Shown piece by piece: positions 1 to 7,065 of a stretch of DNA of 12,265 nucleotides. Numbering within the stretch: position 1 is the first letter of the stretch; each line of letters begins with the position of its first letter. The notes below the pieces were generated by a model. That model was not told where the DNA came from, did no database searches, and saw only the letters and a program-made list of their open reading frames with translations. The translations under genes were made by a program, and so were the position numbers. This DNA is from an uncultured Selenomonas sp. Its GTDB lineage: Bacteria; Bacillota; Negativicutes; Selenomonadales; Selenomonadaceae. The DNA is taken from positions 1 through 12,265 of the forward strand of contig CAJPRR010000058.1 of the NCBI GenBank assembly GCA_905373085.1. The letters are read 5' to 3'.

Positions 1-835
1 GATGCTTTTCCGCGCAGCGTGCGAAGAGCATCGTGTGATAATCGGAAGTGCGTGAGGTGAGAAGCCCGTTGACAATGTCTATGGCTAAAATTGCGCCCGT
101 GATGTTCTTTTTCGCCTCCTTTAGGCGATTGAGGTAGAGTGGGACAGCCTTGGGAAGTGCGAGCGTATGCGTTCGATAGATATAGCATAGATAGTGTCCG
201 CCCGCGATGTAGCTGGTTTCCTCCGGCAGGTGATGCTCGGGATGGTCGATCTTGAGAAAGTAGGACGGAGCTGAAAAATCTTGATTTCGGATATCGTTTT
301 CGTCATACAGTGCGCCTAGAAAGAAGTGAGGCCAATGATTTTGATGAAAGCCCTTGAGGAAAAATTTGTTGGCGATATTCGTTTCGTTTCCCATCATTGA
401 TGTGATTTTCAGCTTCGGTGAGCGTAGGATGAAATGTTCAGGGAAATAGGCTGTGAACAAGGTTTCCGGTGCGTGCCGTTTATAGAAATCAAAGTAATAG
501 GATAAATTGGCAATGGTTGCCTGCAGCGCCTGCAGTTCGTGGACGCGTTCTTCCAAGTTGCCGTAGATTTGGCGATACGTTTCCATGGTGACGCCGAGAT
601 CGTTTTCGGACAAAAGTTTTTTGATGTCGGCAAGGTATGTATGGGAGCGCACGCCGAAGAGGATGCGCGTGAGCTGCAGCGCTTGCTCCGGACGATAGTA
701 GCGGTAGCGATTTTCGCCGACGTAAGCGGGCTTCAATATATCAATGCGGTCGTAATGTTTGAGCGTGTCGATGGGGGTGTGCGTCAGGGCGCTGAATTCC
801 TTGATTGTCATGAGCGATGTATCTTTTTCTGCCAT
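1..835 (-). CDS. MerR-family transcriptional regulator, 3' end outside window
   Basis: Reading the minus strand from ATG at 835 gives 278 codons with no stop down to position 2, so the C-terminus is cut by the window edge. A good ribosome-binding site (GGAGGG, complement of 844-849) sits 8 nt upstream of the start. Residues about 9-75 form a MerR winged helix-turn-helix: TIKEFSALT, then TLKHYDRIDILKPAYV and NRYRYYRPEQ, matching the family pattern in which a helix-turn-helix is followed by 'YYD..GLL.P' and 'YRYY'. Residues about 85-115 are predicted to be a coiled-coil dimer helix. The remainder (from about YFPEHFILRSP) resembles the GyrI-like effector-binding domain of BltR/BmrR-type regulators. 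It lies 83 nt after the gene at 919-1572 on the same strand and may be co-transcribed with it. MerR proteins typically act at promoters with long spacers, and one such promoter lies at 1595-1625. The effector is unknown. Confidence 0.9.
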   Translation of the reverse strand, partial: MAEKDTSLMTIKEFSALTHTPIDTLKHYDRIDILKPAYVGENRYRYYRPEQALQLTRILFGVRSHTYLADIKKLLSENDLGVTMETYRQIYGNLEERVHELQALQATIANLSYYFDFYKRHAPETLFTAYFPEHFILRSPKLKITSMMGNETNIANKFFLKGFHQNHWPHFFLGALYDENDIRNQDFSAPSYFLKIDHPEHHLPEETSYIAGGHYLCYIYRTHTLALPKAVPLYLNRLKEAKKNITGAILAIDIVNGLLTSRTSDYHTMLFARCAEKH

Positions 836-918
836 GGATGAATCCCTCCGTTAGAATGCGGGCTGCTTGGAAAAGGAATCATGCCGTTTCGCATGACGGC
901 TGAAGATGTCCTGAACGG

Positions 919-1572
919 TTATACGAAGCGGGCGATGCCGCAGCTTTCCGAGTAGGTGCCATGCTGCGCCGTGCATGGAGGTATCGGTTCGCCGTAGCAG
1001 CAGATGTGGTCGTGATAGTATTTCTGCGGGAATTTGCTTCGCAGATTCTTCGGGAGTTTTTGATACATTGCGTGGGTGAAGAGGCTGTCGGGGAAATGCT
1101 GTGTGCCTGCGACTTTGGCGAGGAGCAGGGCGCGTTCCTGCACTTCGCCGAGGCGGATGTCGTCGCCAAAGAGGCGATGTTTCGCATAAGCGGCGCTGTA
1201 TTGCAGCGTGCCGCAGTCGGCAGCCGCAGCCGCCCGCACGGGAAGCGCGGCAGCTTCTTGGAAGTGTCGCGTCTTGTCGCGGCAGATGTTCTTGATGCTT
1301 TGGGCAGCGGCATATACGTCGCGGATTCCGCTCTTGTCGGCGGAAAATGTGAGGAGGATATGATTGGCGTGCTGGTCGATCTTGCGGCATGTTGCCAAGG
1401 TTTCGCCATAGTCGATGACAGCGGCGAGGACGAGGGAAAAGAGCGCGGCAAAGAGCGGGTTGCGCGTGAAATTTGTGCTGCTCTGCGGTGAAAAAATGCG
1501 GGCGCACAGGATGGCGGCTTCGCAGGTTTCGATGGTGGGAAGTTCGGGAAATGAGCTTTGGGAAGATGACAT
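919..1572 (-). CDS. Hypothetical protein, 217 aa, Cys/His-rich C-terminus
   Basis: Start ATG at 1572 was chosen because an AAAGGA ribosome-binding site lies 7 nt upstream. The same frame stays open much further 5', but that part is antisense to the transporter gene. Codons in this frame mostly end in C, as expected for a real gene here. I do not recognise the family. There is no signal peptide. Residues about 38-55 are hydrophobic (PLFAALFSLVLAAVID), more like a buried helix than a clear membrane anchor. The middle is alpha-helical and alanine-rich. The C-terminus has a cluster of possible metal ligands: His187, His189, Cys191, Cys192, Cys200, His204 and Cys211, in the context HDHICCYGEPIPPC. 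It is transcribed divergently from the DMT transporter and precedes the merR-type gene. That it is a gene is fairly sure; its function is unknown. Confidence 0.75.
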   Translation of the reverse strand: MSSSQSSFPELPTIETCEAAILCARIFSPQSSTNFTRNPLFAALFSLVLAAVIDYGETLATCRKIDQHANHILLTFSADKSGIRDVYAAAQSIKNICRDKTRHFQEAAALPVRAAAAADCGTLQYSAAYAKHRLFGDDIRLGEVQERALLLAKVAGTQHFPDSLFTHAMYQKLPKNLRSKFPQKYYHDHICCYGEPIPPCTAQHGTYSESCGIARFV

Positions 1573-1594
1573 GAGAAATCCTTTCAGACAGCTA

Positions 1595-1625
1595 TTGACA
1601 TGTGAGTTGCTCACGACTTTATAAT
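1595..1625 (+). promoter_or_regulatory. Strong promoter with 19-bp spacer for the DMT transporter
   Basis: Perfect consensus hexamers are present: TTGACA at 1595-1600 and TATAAT at 1620-1625. They are separated by 19 bp rather than the optimal 17. Stretched spacers of 19-20 bp are the hallmark of promoters activated by MerR-family proteins, and a MerR-type gene lies on the left flank. The promoter points into the transporter gene starting at 1669, giving a leader of roughly 36 nt. It may also serve the downstream importer genes. Control by MerR is inferred. Confidence 0.65.
1602..1614. promoter_or_regulatory. Inverted repeat (putative operator) between -35 and -10
   Basis: GTGAG-TTG-CTCAC is a perfect 5-bp dyad with a 3-nt centre at 1607-1609. 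It lies inside the 19-bp spacer, about 2 bp from the spacer midpoint. This is where MerR-type dimers bind. The arms are shorter than in CueR or SoxR operators, and the flanking bases do not extend the symmetry, so a chance match or a different regulator is possible. Confidence 0.45.
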
Positions 1626-1668
1626 AGCATACAGGATGAAGCATGACAAGACGCGAGGAGGCGGCAGC

Positions 1669-2541
1669 ATGGGCGAGCGATGGAAGCGCTGGATGATGAG
1701 CGGGCTTTTTTGCGCCGTGATGTCGTCCTTGGTGTTCAGCGTCATGAATGCGCTGGTGAAGGCGGTCAGCATCCATGTTCCTTCGAATGAGATCGTTTTT
1801 TTCCGCAGCGTCGTCGGAACGGTGCTGATCCTCCTTTTGATGCGCGTGCAGGGAGTGCGCACGTTGAAGATCGGCGTTCCGCTTCTGGTGCTGCGCGGCA
1901 GTCTGGGGGCGCTCTATATGCTGGCGTATTTCTACACCATCGCCTATATGCCGTTGGTGGACGCGATCATTCTCGTCAATCTGTCGCCGGTGTTTTCCTT
2001 CGTTTTCGCAGCGATTTTTTTGCGGGAAAAGCTGCCGGGACGCATGGGATTTATTTTGCCGCTGATCTTTGCCGGGGCTATGCTGACGATCAATCCGCTG
2101 GGGTATTCGACGTATTCGGCAGTCGCGCTCTTCGGCATCGGGGCGGCGGCGCTTTCGGGGGCGGCGGGCGTCTGTATTCGCTATCTGAGCCGGTCTTTTC
2201 ATGCGTACGAGATCATTTTGTATTTCATGGCCGCAGCGACGTTGATCTCGATTCCCTTGATGTGGCGCGATTTCGTCGTGCCGGATTCGTGGGATTTGTT
2301 CCTGCTTGTGACGATGGGCGTCGTTTCTCTTTTGGCGCAGGTGTTTTTGACGAAGGCGTTCACGCATGAAAATGCCGTGATCGTAGAGATTGTCCGCTAT
2401 ATCGGCATCCTCTTCAACGCATTCTGGGGATTCGCCATTTGGGCGGAGATTCCGACGTGGAACGTCGTCGCCGGAGGTGCGCTCATCGTTTCGGGCTGCA
2501 TTCTCTTGTCGCGGGCAGCGGCAAGGAATCGTGCGGCATGA
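1669..2541 (+). CDS. DMT-superfamily (EamA-type) membrane transporter
   Basis: A 290-aa polytopic inner-membrane protein. ATG at 1669 is preferred over the in-frame ATG at 1636 because GAGGAGG lies 7 nt upstream of it and the earlier ATG has no ribosome-binding site. The sequence is hydrophobic throughout, consistent with about 10 membrane helices in two EamA repeats (roughly residues 10-140 and 155-283). The family-typical segments are 'FSVMNALVKAVS...NEIVFFRS', 'YFYTIAYMPLVDAIILVNLSPVFSFVFAAIFLREK' and, in the second half, 'VSLLAQVFLTKAFTHENA'. Relatives export or exchange metabolites or drugs, but the substrate cannot be read from sequence. It is transcribed divergently from the genes at 919-1572 and 1-835 and ends 45 nt before the binding-protein gene with no terminator between, so it may be the first gene of the importer transcript. 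Confidence 0.92.
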   Translation: MGERWKRWMMSGLFCAVMSSLVFSVMNALVKAVSIHVPSNEIVFFRSVVGTVLILLLMRVQGVRTLKIGVPLLVLRGSLGALYMLAYFYTIAYMPLVDAIILVNLSPVFSFVFAAIFLREKLPGRMGFILPLIFAGAMLTINPLGYSTYSAVALFGIGAAALSGAAGVCIRYLSRSFHAYEIILYFMAAATLISIPLMWRDFVVPDSWDLFLLVTMGVVSLLAQVFLTKAFTHENAVIVEIVRYIGILFNAFWGFAIWAEIPTWNVVAGGALIVSGCILLSRAAARNRAA

Positions 2542-2586
2542 GGTGAAAAGTTATTGTTGGAAAGGTCGTTTTAGGGAGGTCAAAGT

Positions 2587-4164
2587 ATGAGGTTTATGTG
2601 GAAGGGAAAATTCTTTGTATTGGGCGTCATGGCCGTATTGGCGGCGGCGCTTTTGACGTTGGGCGGCTGCGGCTCTACGACATCCGATTCTTCCGGCGCG
2701 AAGGGAAAGTCCATGGTGGTGGGCGTGAATCTTTTCAGCACGACGCTCGACCCGCACAAGGATTATGACGGTTGGTTCGTAGTGCGCTACGGCTTGGGCG
2801 AAACGCTCGCGCGCGTGAGCGACAAGATGACGTTGGAGCCGTGGCTGGCGACGAAGTGGGAGATGCTTGACGCAACGACATGGAAGATCACGCTGCGTGA
2901 CGGCGTAAAGTTTCATACAGGAGCGCCCATGACGGCGGAAGCGGTCAAGGCGTCCTTGGAACGCTCCATCGCTTCCAACAAGCGCGGGCCTGCGAATCTT
3001 GCCATCGACACGATGGAGGCGGCGGGGCAGGAGCTTACGATACGCACGAAGGAGCCGCGCCCCGATCTCATCTACGAGCTTTGCGATCCCTACTGCGCCA
3101 TCGTGGATGTGCAGGCGGCGCAGGGAGCCGACGGCTTCCGTAATACTGTGGCAGGCACGGGACCTTTCAAGGTCAAGTCTTTTACGGAGAATATTTCCGT
3201 TGTGGTCACGGCTTTTGACGATTACTGGGGCGGCAAGGCTAAACTGGACGAGGTCGAGTTCCGCTATCTGAACGACCCCGACACTCGCATGATGTCGCTG
3301 CAGTCAGGCGATATTGACGCCTCGATCAACATCGACAGCAAGAATCTTCAACTTTTCGAAGATGCAGGAAAGTATACCGTCAGCCGCTGCCCGAGCATGC
3401 GTGCGACGTATGTGTTCTTCAATACGAAGAACCGTTTCCTGCAGGACAAGAATCTGCGCACGGCGCTCATCATGGCAGCGGACAAGAAGAGCTATCTGAA
3501 GTCGGTGTTGGGCGGCGTCGGCATCGAGGGCGTGTGCCTTTATCCGACTTCGCTGCCATACCGCTCGGCAGAGCTTAAATATCCGGCTTTTGATCCGGCG
3601 GGGGCGAAAAAGCTTTTGGCGGATAACGGTTATGTGGATCAAAACGGTGATGGGTACTTGGAAAAGGATGGCGAGCCTGTGACGCTCACGATTTCCTGCT
3701 ATACATCTCGCGCGGAGATTCCGGGCTTCGCTACGGCCATGCAGGCAGATTTTGAAAAGCTCGGCATTCAGACGAAGATCGTCACCTATGATACGCTGCC
3801 GCGAGAAAAGTTCACAGCGGGCGATTATGACATCGGCTTCACGAGTTTCACGCCGTCGACGAATACACGACCGCTGGCAGGACTTCGCACGGCGTTCGTC
3901 AAGGATGCCATCGAGAATTACTATAACTACTTCTACGATGAGCGAGTGGAAGAAATCGCCCGCATTTTGCCGACGGAAGCGGATTACGGGAAGCAGGATC
4001 AGTTGGCTTTTGAAGCCCAGCAGCGGATCTTGGATGCACACACCAATATTTTCCTGGCATATACGGAGAATCTTTACGTCTCCCATCATCGCGTCAAGAA
4101 TTTCAACGCGCATGCGTTTGATTACTACGTGATGGACAATCAGGTGGATATTGAGAGCAAGTAA
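2587..4164 (+). CDS. nikA: ABC importer substrate-binding lipoprotein, family 5 (NikA/OppA-like)
   Basis: 525 aa. ATG at 2587 follows GGGAGG with a 7-nt gap. A lipoprotein signal is clear: Met-Arg-Phe-Met-Trp-Lys-Gly-Lys, a hydrophobic core, then the lipobox L-G-G-C with the lipidated cysteine at residue 28, and a Ser/Thr-rich linker. The mature part is an SBP_bac_5 domain: 'LDPHKDYDG', 'LEPWLATKWE', 'TWKITLRDGVKFHTGAPMTAEAV', 'GTGPFKVKSF', 'DDYWGG', 'DPDTRMMSLQSGDID' and 'LRTALIMAADKKSYL'. An Asp/Asn-rich EF-hand-like loop (DQNGDG, residues 351-356) is common in this family. It captures the ligand outside the cytoplasmic membrane for the permeases that follow. The nik name is inferred from the nikABCDE-like order and from the permeases resembling NikB and NikC. 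The ligand could be Ni2+, a metal-chelator complex or a peptide. Confidence 0.9.
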   Translation: MRFMWKGKFFVLGVMAVLAAALLTLGGCGSTTSDSSGAKGKSMVVGVNLFSTTLDPHKDYDGWFVVRYGLGETLARVSDKMTLEPWLATKWEMLDATTWKITLRDGVKFHTGAPMTAEAVKASLERSIASNKRGPANLAIDTMEAAGQELTIRTKEPRPDLIYELCDPYCAIVDVQAAQGADGFRNTVAGTGPFKVKSFTENISVVVTAFDDYWGGKAKLDEVEFRYLNDPDTRMMSLQSGDIDASINIDSKNLQLFEDAGKYTVSRCPSMRATYVFFNTKNRFLQDKNLRTALIMAADKKSYLKSVLGGVGIEGVCLYPTSLPYRSAELKYPAFDPAGAKKLLADNGYVDQNGDGYLEKDGEPVTLTISCYTSRAEIPGFATAMQADFEKLGIQTKIVTYDTLPREKFTAGDYDIGFTSFTPSTNTRPLAGLRTAFVKDAIENYYNYFYDERVEEIARILPTEADYGKQDQLAFEAQQRILDAHTNIFLAYTENLYVSHHRVKNFNAHAFDYYVMDNQVDIESK

Positions 4165-4178
4165 CCGAAGCGCCAAGG

Positions 4179-4213
4179 ATCGCCGGACATGCCGCAGGGC
4201 AGCGTCCGGCGAT
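4179..4213 (+). promoter_or_regulatory. Intercistronic stem-loop between binding-protein and permease genes
   Basis: A perfect 10-bp stem (ATCGCCGGAC at 4179-4188, GTCCGGCGAT at 4204-4213) encloses a 15-nt loop that can itself pair GCC with GGC. No T-tract follows, so it is not a normal terminator. It sits 15 nt after the binding-protein stop and 56 nt before the permease start. In other binding-protein operons, hairpins at this place protect the upstream mRNA from 3' decay or cause partial termination, so that binding protein exceeds permease. That role is inferred here. Confidence 0.6.
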
Positions 4214-4269
4214 GTACTTGTGCGCTGAAAACGCATGAAATTCGGCAATAAAGGTGAACAGGAGGGAAT

Positions 4270-5202
4270 ATGGGGAAATTTGTTCTGAAAAGGTTTTTCA
4301 ATATGATCCTCGTCATGCTGGGGGTCAGCGTCATCGTGTTCTTGCTGCTGCGCCTTTCGAGCGGCGATCCTGCGTATATCAAGCTCTCAGGCGTGGGCAT
4401 TCCGGTCACGGATGAGTTGCTTTGGGAAACGCGCGAGGCGATGGGGTTGAATCTGCCGATGTACGAGCAATTCTGGAACAGTTTTACGGGCATGCTGACA
4501 GGGGATCTGGGCGTGTCGTATCGTACCGGGCGTCCGGTGTTGGAAGAACTGCTCAAAGGCTTGGGGCCTACGCTGAAACTGGCGGGAGCTTCCTTCTTGC
4601 TGACGGTGGCGCTTTCGGTGCCGCTCGGAATTGTGACGGCGCTTTATGCCAATCGAACCATCGACTACGTTATCCGCATCACGTCCTTTTTGGCGACGGC
4701 GATGCCGCTCTTCGCCTTGGGATTGCTCTTGATCTATATTTTTTCCTTGGAACTTCAATGGCTTCCGGTATCGGGCAGTGAGAATCCTGCAGGGCTGGCG
4801 CTTCCTGCTCTGTCGCTTTCCTTGGGGCTTGTGGGGCGCTATACGAAGCAGATACGGGCTTCGGTCTTGGACGAGATCGGGCAGGATTATGTGGCGGCGG
4901 CTCGGACGCGCGGTCTGCCCGAGCGCATCGTCCTTGTCCGGCACGTCCTGCGCGGCTCGCTTATCTCCGTGGTCACGCTGCTGGGGCTTTCCTTCGGTGC
5001 GCTTTTGGGCGGCACGGCAGTCATCGAGATCATGTTCGTATGGCCCGGCGTGGGGAAGCTCATCGTTGAGGCTGTGCGTCATCGCGATTTTCCCGTGGTG
5101 CAGGGATTCACTCTTTTGATGGCGGTCATTTACTGCGGCATCAATTTCCTCGTGGATATGTCTTATGGGATTCTTGATCCGAGGATACGAAACAGGAGCT
5201 GA
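4270..5202 (+). CDS. nikB: ABC importer permease, NikB-like
   Basis: 310 aa inner-membrane subunit. ATG at 4270 follows AGGAGGG. It has the N-terminal OppB/DppB pattern (FVLKRFFNMILVMLGVSVI, then 'LLRLSSGDPA', 'GLNLPMYEQFW' and 'GDLGVSYRTGRPVLEEL'), resembling E. coli NikB in the 'R.L.sGDPA..L' and 'RPVL..L' stretches as I remember them. The transmembrane domain (BPD_transp_1) occupies about residues 95-305. The cytoplasmic coupling (EAA) loop is 'YVAAARTRGLPERIVLVRHVLRG', which contacts the ATPases. The C-terminus is the usual 'FLVDMSYGILDPRIR'. It pairs with the next permease, which begins 5 nt downstream of its stop, to form the channel. NikB versus a generic dipeptide permease cannot be settled by eye. 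Confidence 0.92.
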   Translation: MGKFVLKRFFNMILVMLGVSVIVFLLLRLSSGDPAYIKLSGVGIPVTDELLWETREAMGLNLPMYEQFWNSFTGMLTGDLGVSYRTGRPVLEELLKGLGPTLKLAGASFLLTVALSVPLGIVTALYANRTIDYVIRITSFLATAMPLFALGLLLIYIFSLELQWLPVSGSENPAGLALPALSLSLGLVGRYTKQIRASVLDEIGQDYVAAARTRGLPERIVLVRHVLRGSLISVVTLLGLSFGALLGGTAVIEIMFVWPGVGKLIVEAVRHRDFPVVQGFTLLMAVIYCGINFLVDMSYGILDPRIRNRS

Positions 5203-5207
5203 GGCGA

Positions 5208-6059
5208 ATGCTGAAACGAAAGATTTTAAAAGAAAAATTCGATCTGCCCAAGGCGCTGTGCGGCATTTTTTTATTCCTTCTCACGGTATTGGTTCTGCTC
5301 TCTTTGTTTGCCGCTGACATCGCGCCGCACGATCCGTTGAAGATTGAGCATGATTTGGCTCTGCAGGCGCCCAGCGCGGCATTTCCCTTTGGTACGGACG
5401 ACTTCGGTCGCTGCGTTTTTTCGCGCGTTCTTTATGGCATGCGTTCGTCGCTCTTCATGTCACTCTTCATCGTCGGCGTCAGTTTGGCGGTCGGGACGGC
5501 GGCCGGCATCGTATCCGGCTATTTCGGCGGCTGGATCGATGACTGCATCATGCGCGTCACCGACATGTTTTTGGCGTTTCCCGGCATGGTGTTCAGCATC
5601 GCGGTCGTCGGCGTTCTCGGCGTGGGCTGGGAGAACACGGCAATCGCGTTGATTCTGCCGGGCTGGCTGATTTTTGCACGCCTCTCCCGAGGGCTTGTCC
5701 TAGCGATCAAGGAGAAGGAGTATCTGCGCTCGGCAAAGGGGGCGGGCTTGACGACGCTGCAGATCATGCGGCGGTACATCGCGCCCAATATTGCCCAGCA
5801 GCTCGTCATTGTAGCGGCCATCGAGATTGGCAGCACGCTGATCAGTTTCTGCGCCTTGACATACTTGGGCATGGGTGCGCAGCCGCCGGAACCGGAGCTT
5901 GGCCTCATGCTCAGCGAGGCGAAGTCGAAGATGCAGATTGCGCCGTGGATGATGGTTTTTCCCTGCATGACCGTGTTTGTGATCGTCATCTTGTTCCAGC
6001 TGTTGAGTGATTCTCTGCGGGATGTTTTGGATCCGTCGCGCAGCGAGGGCGGGCGATGA
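5208..6059 (+). CDS. nikC: ABC importer permease, NikC-like
   Basis: 283 aa inner-membrane subunit. ATG at 5208 lies 5 nt after the previous stop, and its ribosome-binding site (AGGAG) is inside the end of the preceding gene, so translation is probably coupled. It shows the OppC/DppC/NikC pattern: an N-terminal membrane helix, 'IAPHDP', 'FPFGTDDFGRCVFSRVLYGMRSSL', 'DCIMRVTDMFLAFPGMVF' and 'GVLGVGWENTAIALI'. The coupling loop is 'YLRSAKGAGLTTLQIMRRYIAPN', and the end is 'YLGMGAQPPEPELGLML' and 'LLSDSLRDVLDP'. The 'MRV.DMF..FP' and 'VGVLG.G' segments match my memory of NikC. It forms a heterodimer with the permease upstream. Confidence 0.92.
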   Translation: MLKRKILKEKFDLPKALCGIFLFLLTVLVLLSLFAADIAPHDPLKIEHDLALQAPSAAFPFGTDDFGRCVFSRVLYGMRSSLFMSLFIVGVSLAVGTAAGIVSGYFGGWIDDCIMRVTDMFLAFPGMVFSIAVVGVLGVGWENTAIALILPGWLIFARLSRGLVLAIKEKEYLRSAKGAGLTTLQIMRRYIAPNIAQQLVIVAAIEIGSTLISFCALTYLGMGAQPPEPELGLMLSEAKSKMQIAPWMMVFPCMTVFVIVILFQLLSDSLRDVLDPSRSEGGR

Positions 6060-6090
6060 GGCATGGCATGGAGGAGAAAGGGGGAGAGCC

Positions 6091-7065
6091 GTGAAAGAAG
6101 CGCTTTTGCGTGTGGAAAATGTATCTATTGGCTATACGCATGATATTGTGCGTCAGGTTAGTTTTGAGGTGGCGGAAAAGAGCGTTCTTGCCATCGTCGG
6201 CGAGAGCGGCAGCGGCAAGAGCACGCTGCTGAAATCCCTGATCGGGCCGTATCCGGGCGCCGGAAGCGTGCGGCGCGGGAAGATTCTCTATCGGGGAGAA
6301 GATCTCGTGACCATGCGCCGCGCCGCACTTTCCGCCATTCGAGGACGTGAAATCTCGCTGGTATTCCAGTCCCCCGGCGCAACGCTCAATCCTGTGCGAA
6401 AGATCGGATCACAGTTCGTAGAAACGATCTGCTATCATACGAATCTCACGCGGCGCGAGGCGCGTGAGAAGGCGGCGGCAATCCTGCAGAAGCTCAATAT
6501 GCGCGAGACAGAGCGCGTGCTGGACGGCTACGCCTTCGAACTCAGCGGCGGGATGAAGCAGCGCGTGTCCATCGCCATGGCGCTGGCCTTGGAGCCGAAG
6601 CTGCTCTTGGCGGACGAGCCGACGAGCGCACTGGATGCGACGGTGCAGAAAGCGGTGGTGGAGGAGCTTTTGGCGCTTCATCGGGAGATGGGGACGGCCA
6701 TCGTCATCGTCACGCACAACATGATGCTTTCGGCGTATATGGCCGATCGCATCGCTGTCATGTACGCGGGCGAGATCGTGGAGATCGGCGCGAAGGCTGA
6801 AGTGATGGACGCGCCGCAGCATCCGTATACGCAGGCATTGATTGCCTCGATTCCGCGCCTCGATGAAGAGAAGGAGCTCAAGGGCATCGACGGGCGGCGC
6901 ATCGACTTGGCGGTTTTGCCGCCGGGCTGCATCTTTGCCAATCGCTGTGATCGCGCCGTCGCGATTTGCTCCATGCGAGCGCCTCGTCTGCAGGCCGTCG
7001 GCGCGGATCATCATGTTGCGTGCCATTTGTGCGGGAAGGAGGATGTGCGGGATGTCAGACAATAA
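6091..7065 (+). CDS. nikD: ABC importer ATP-binding protein, NikD/OppD-like
   Basis: 324 aa cytoplasmic ATPase. GTG at 6091 is the chosen start: a GGGGGA ribosome-binding site precedes it, it is 31 nt after the upstream stop, and homologues begin just before 'LLRVENVSIGY'. The frame is open further upstream (an ATG at 6007), but that would overlap the permease gene and add unrelated residues. Motifs: Walker A GESGSGKST (residues 37-45), Q-loop 'VFQSPGATLNP', signature LSGGMKQ (151-157), Walker B LLLADEP (171-177) and switch histidine in 'IVTHN'. The C-terminal oligopeptide-transporter extension has cysteines at 280, 286, 293 and 311, the arrangement that in some Dpp/Opp ATPases carries an iron-sulfur cluster. 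It drives transport together with the next ATPase. Confidence 0.9.
   Translation: MKEALLRVENVSIGYTHDIVRQVSFEVAEKSVLAIVGESGSGKSTLLKSLIGPYPGAGSVRRGKILYRGEDLVTMRRAALSAIRGREISLVFQSPGATLNPVRKIGSQFVETICYHTNLTRREAREKAAAILQKLNMRETERVLDGYAFELSGGMKQRVSIAMALALEPKLLLADEPTSALDATVQKAVVEELLALHREMGTAIVIVTHNMMLSAYMADRIAVMYAGEIVEIGAKAEVMDAPQHPYTQALIASIPRLDEEKELKGIDGRRIDLAVLPPGCIFANRCDRAVAICSMRAPRLQAVGADHHVACHLCGKEDVRDVRQ

Noticed and set aside
883..900. Possible terminator between the hypothetical gene and the MerR gene
   Set aside because: The GCCGT/ACGGC stem is only 5 bp, and the T-rich stretch on the minus strand is several bases away, so termination is doubtful.
961..1491. 176-aa plus-strand frame opposite the hypothetical gene
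   Set aside because: No convincing ribosome-binding site. The minus-strand frame has better codon use, a good start and a sensible composition.
851..1507. 218-aa minus-strand frame offset from the hypothetical gene
   Set aside because: Arg/Pro/His-rich translation typical of an out-of-frame reading of a GC-rich gene.
1573..2367. Upstream part of a 482-codon minus-strand frame (919-2367)
   Set aside because: This half is antisense to the DMT transporter and rich in Arg, His and Gln, typical of a shadow frame. Only the part from ATG 1572, with its ribosome-binding site, is a gene.
3304..4248. 314-aa minus-strand frame
   Set aside because: Antisense to the binding-protein gene, which has clear domain evidence.
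6007..6090. N-terminal extension of the first ATPase from ATG 6007
   Set aside because: Overlaps the permease gene and encodes residues unlike any ATPase N-terminus. GTG 6091 has a ribosome-binding site and fits the family.
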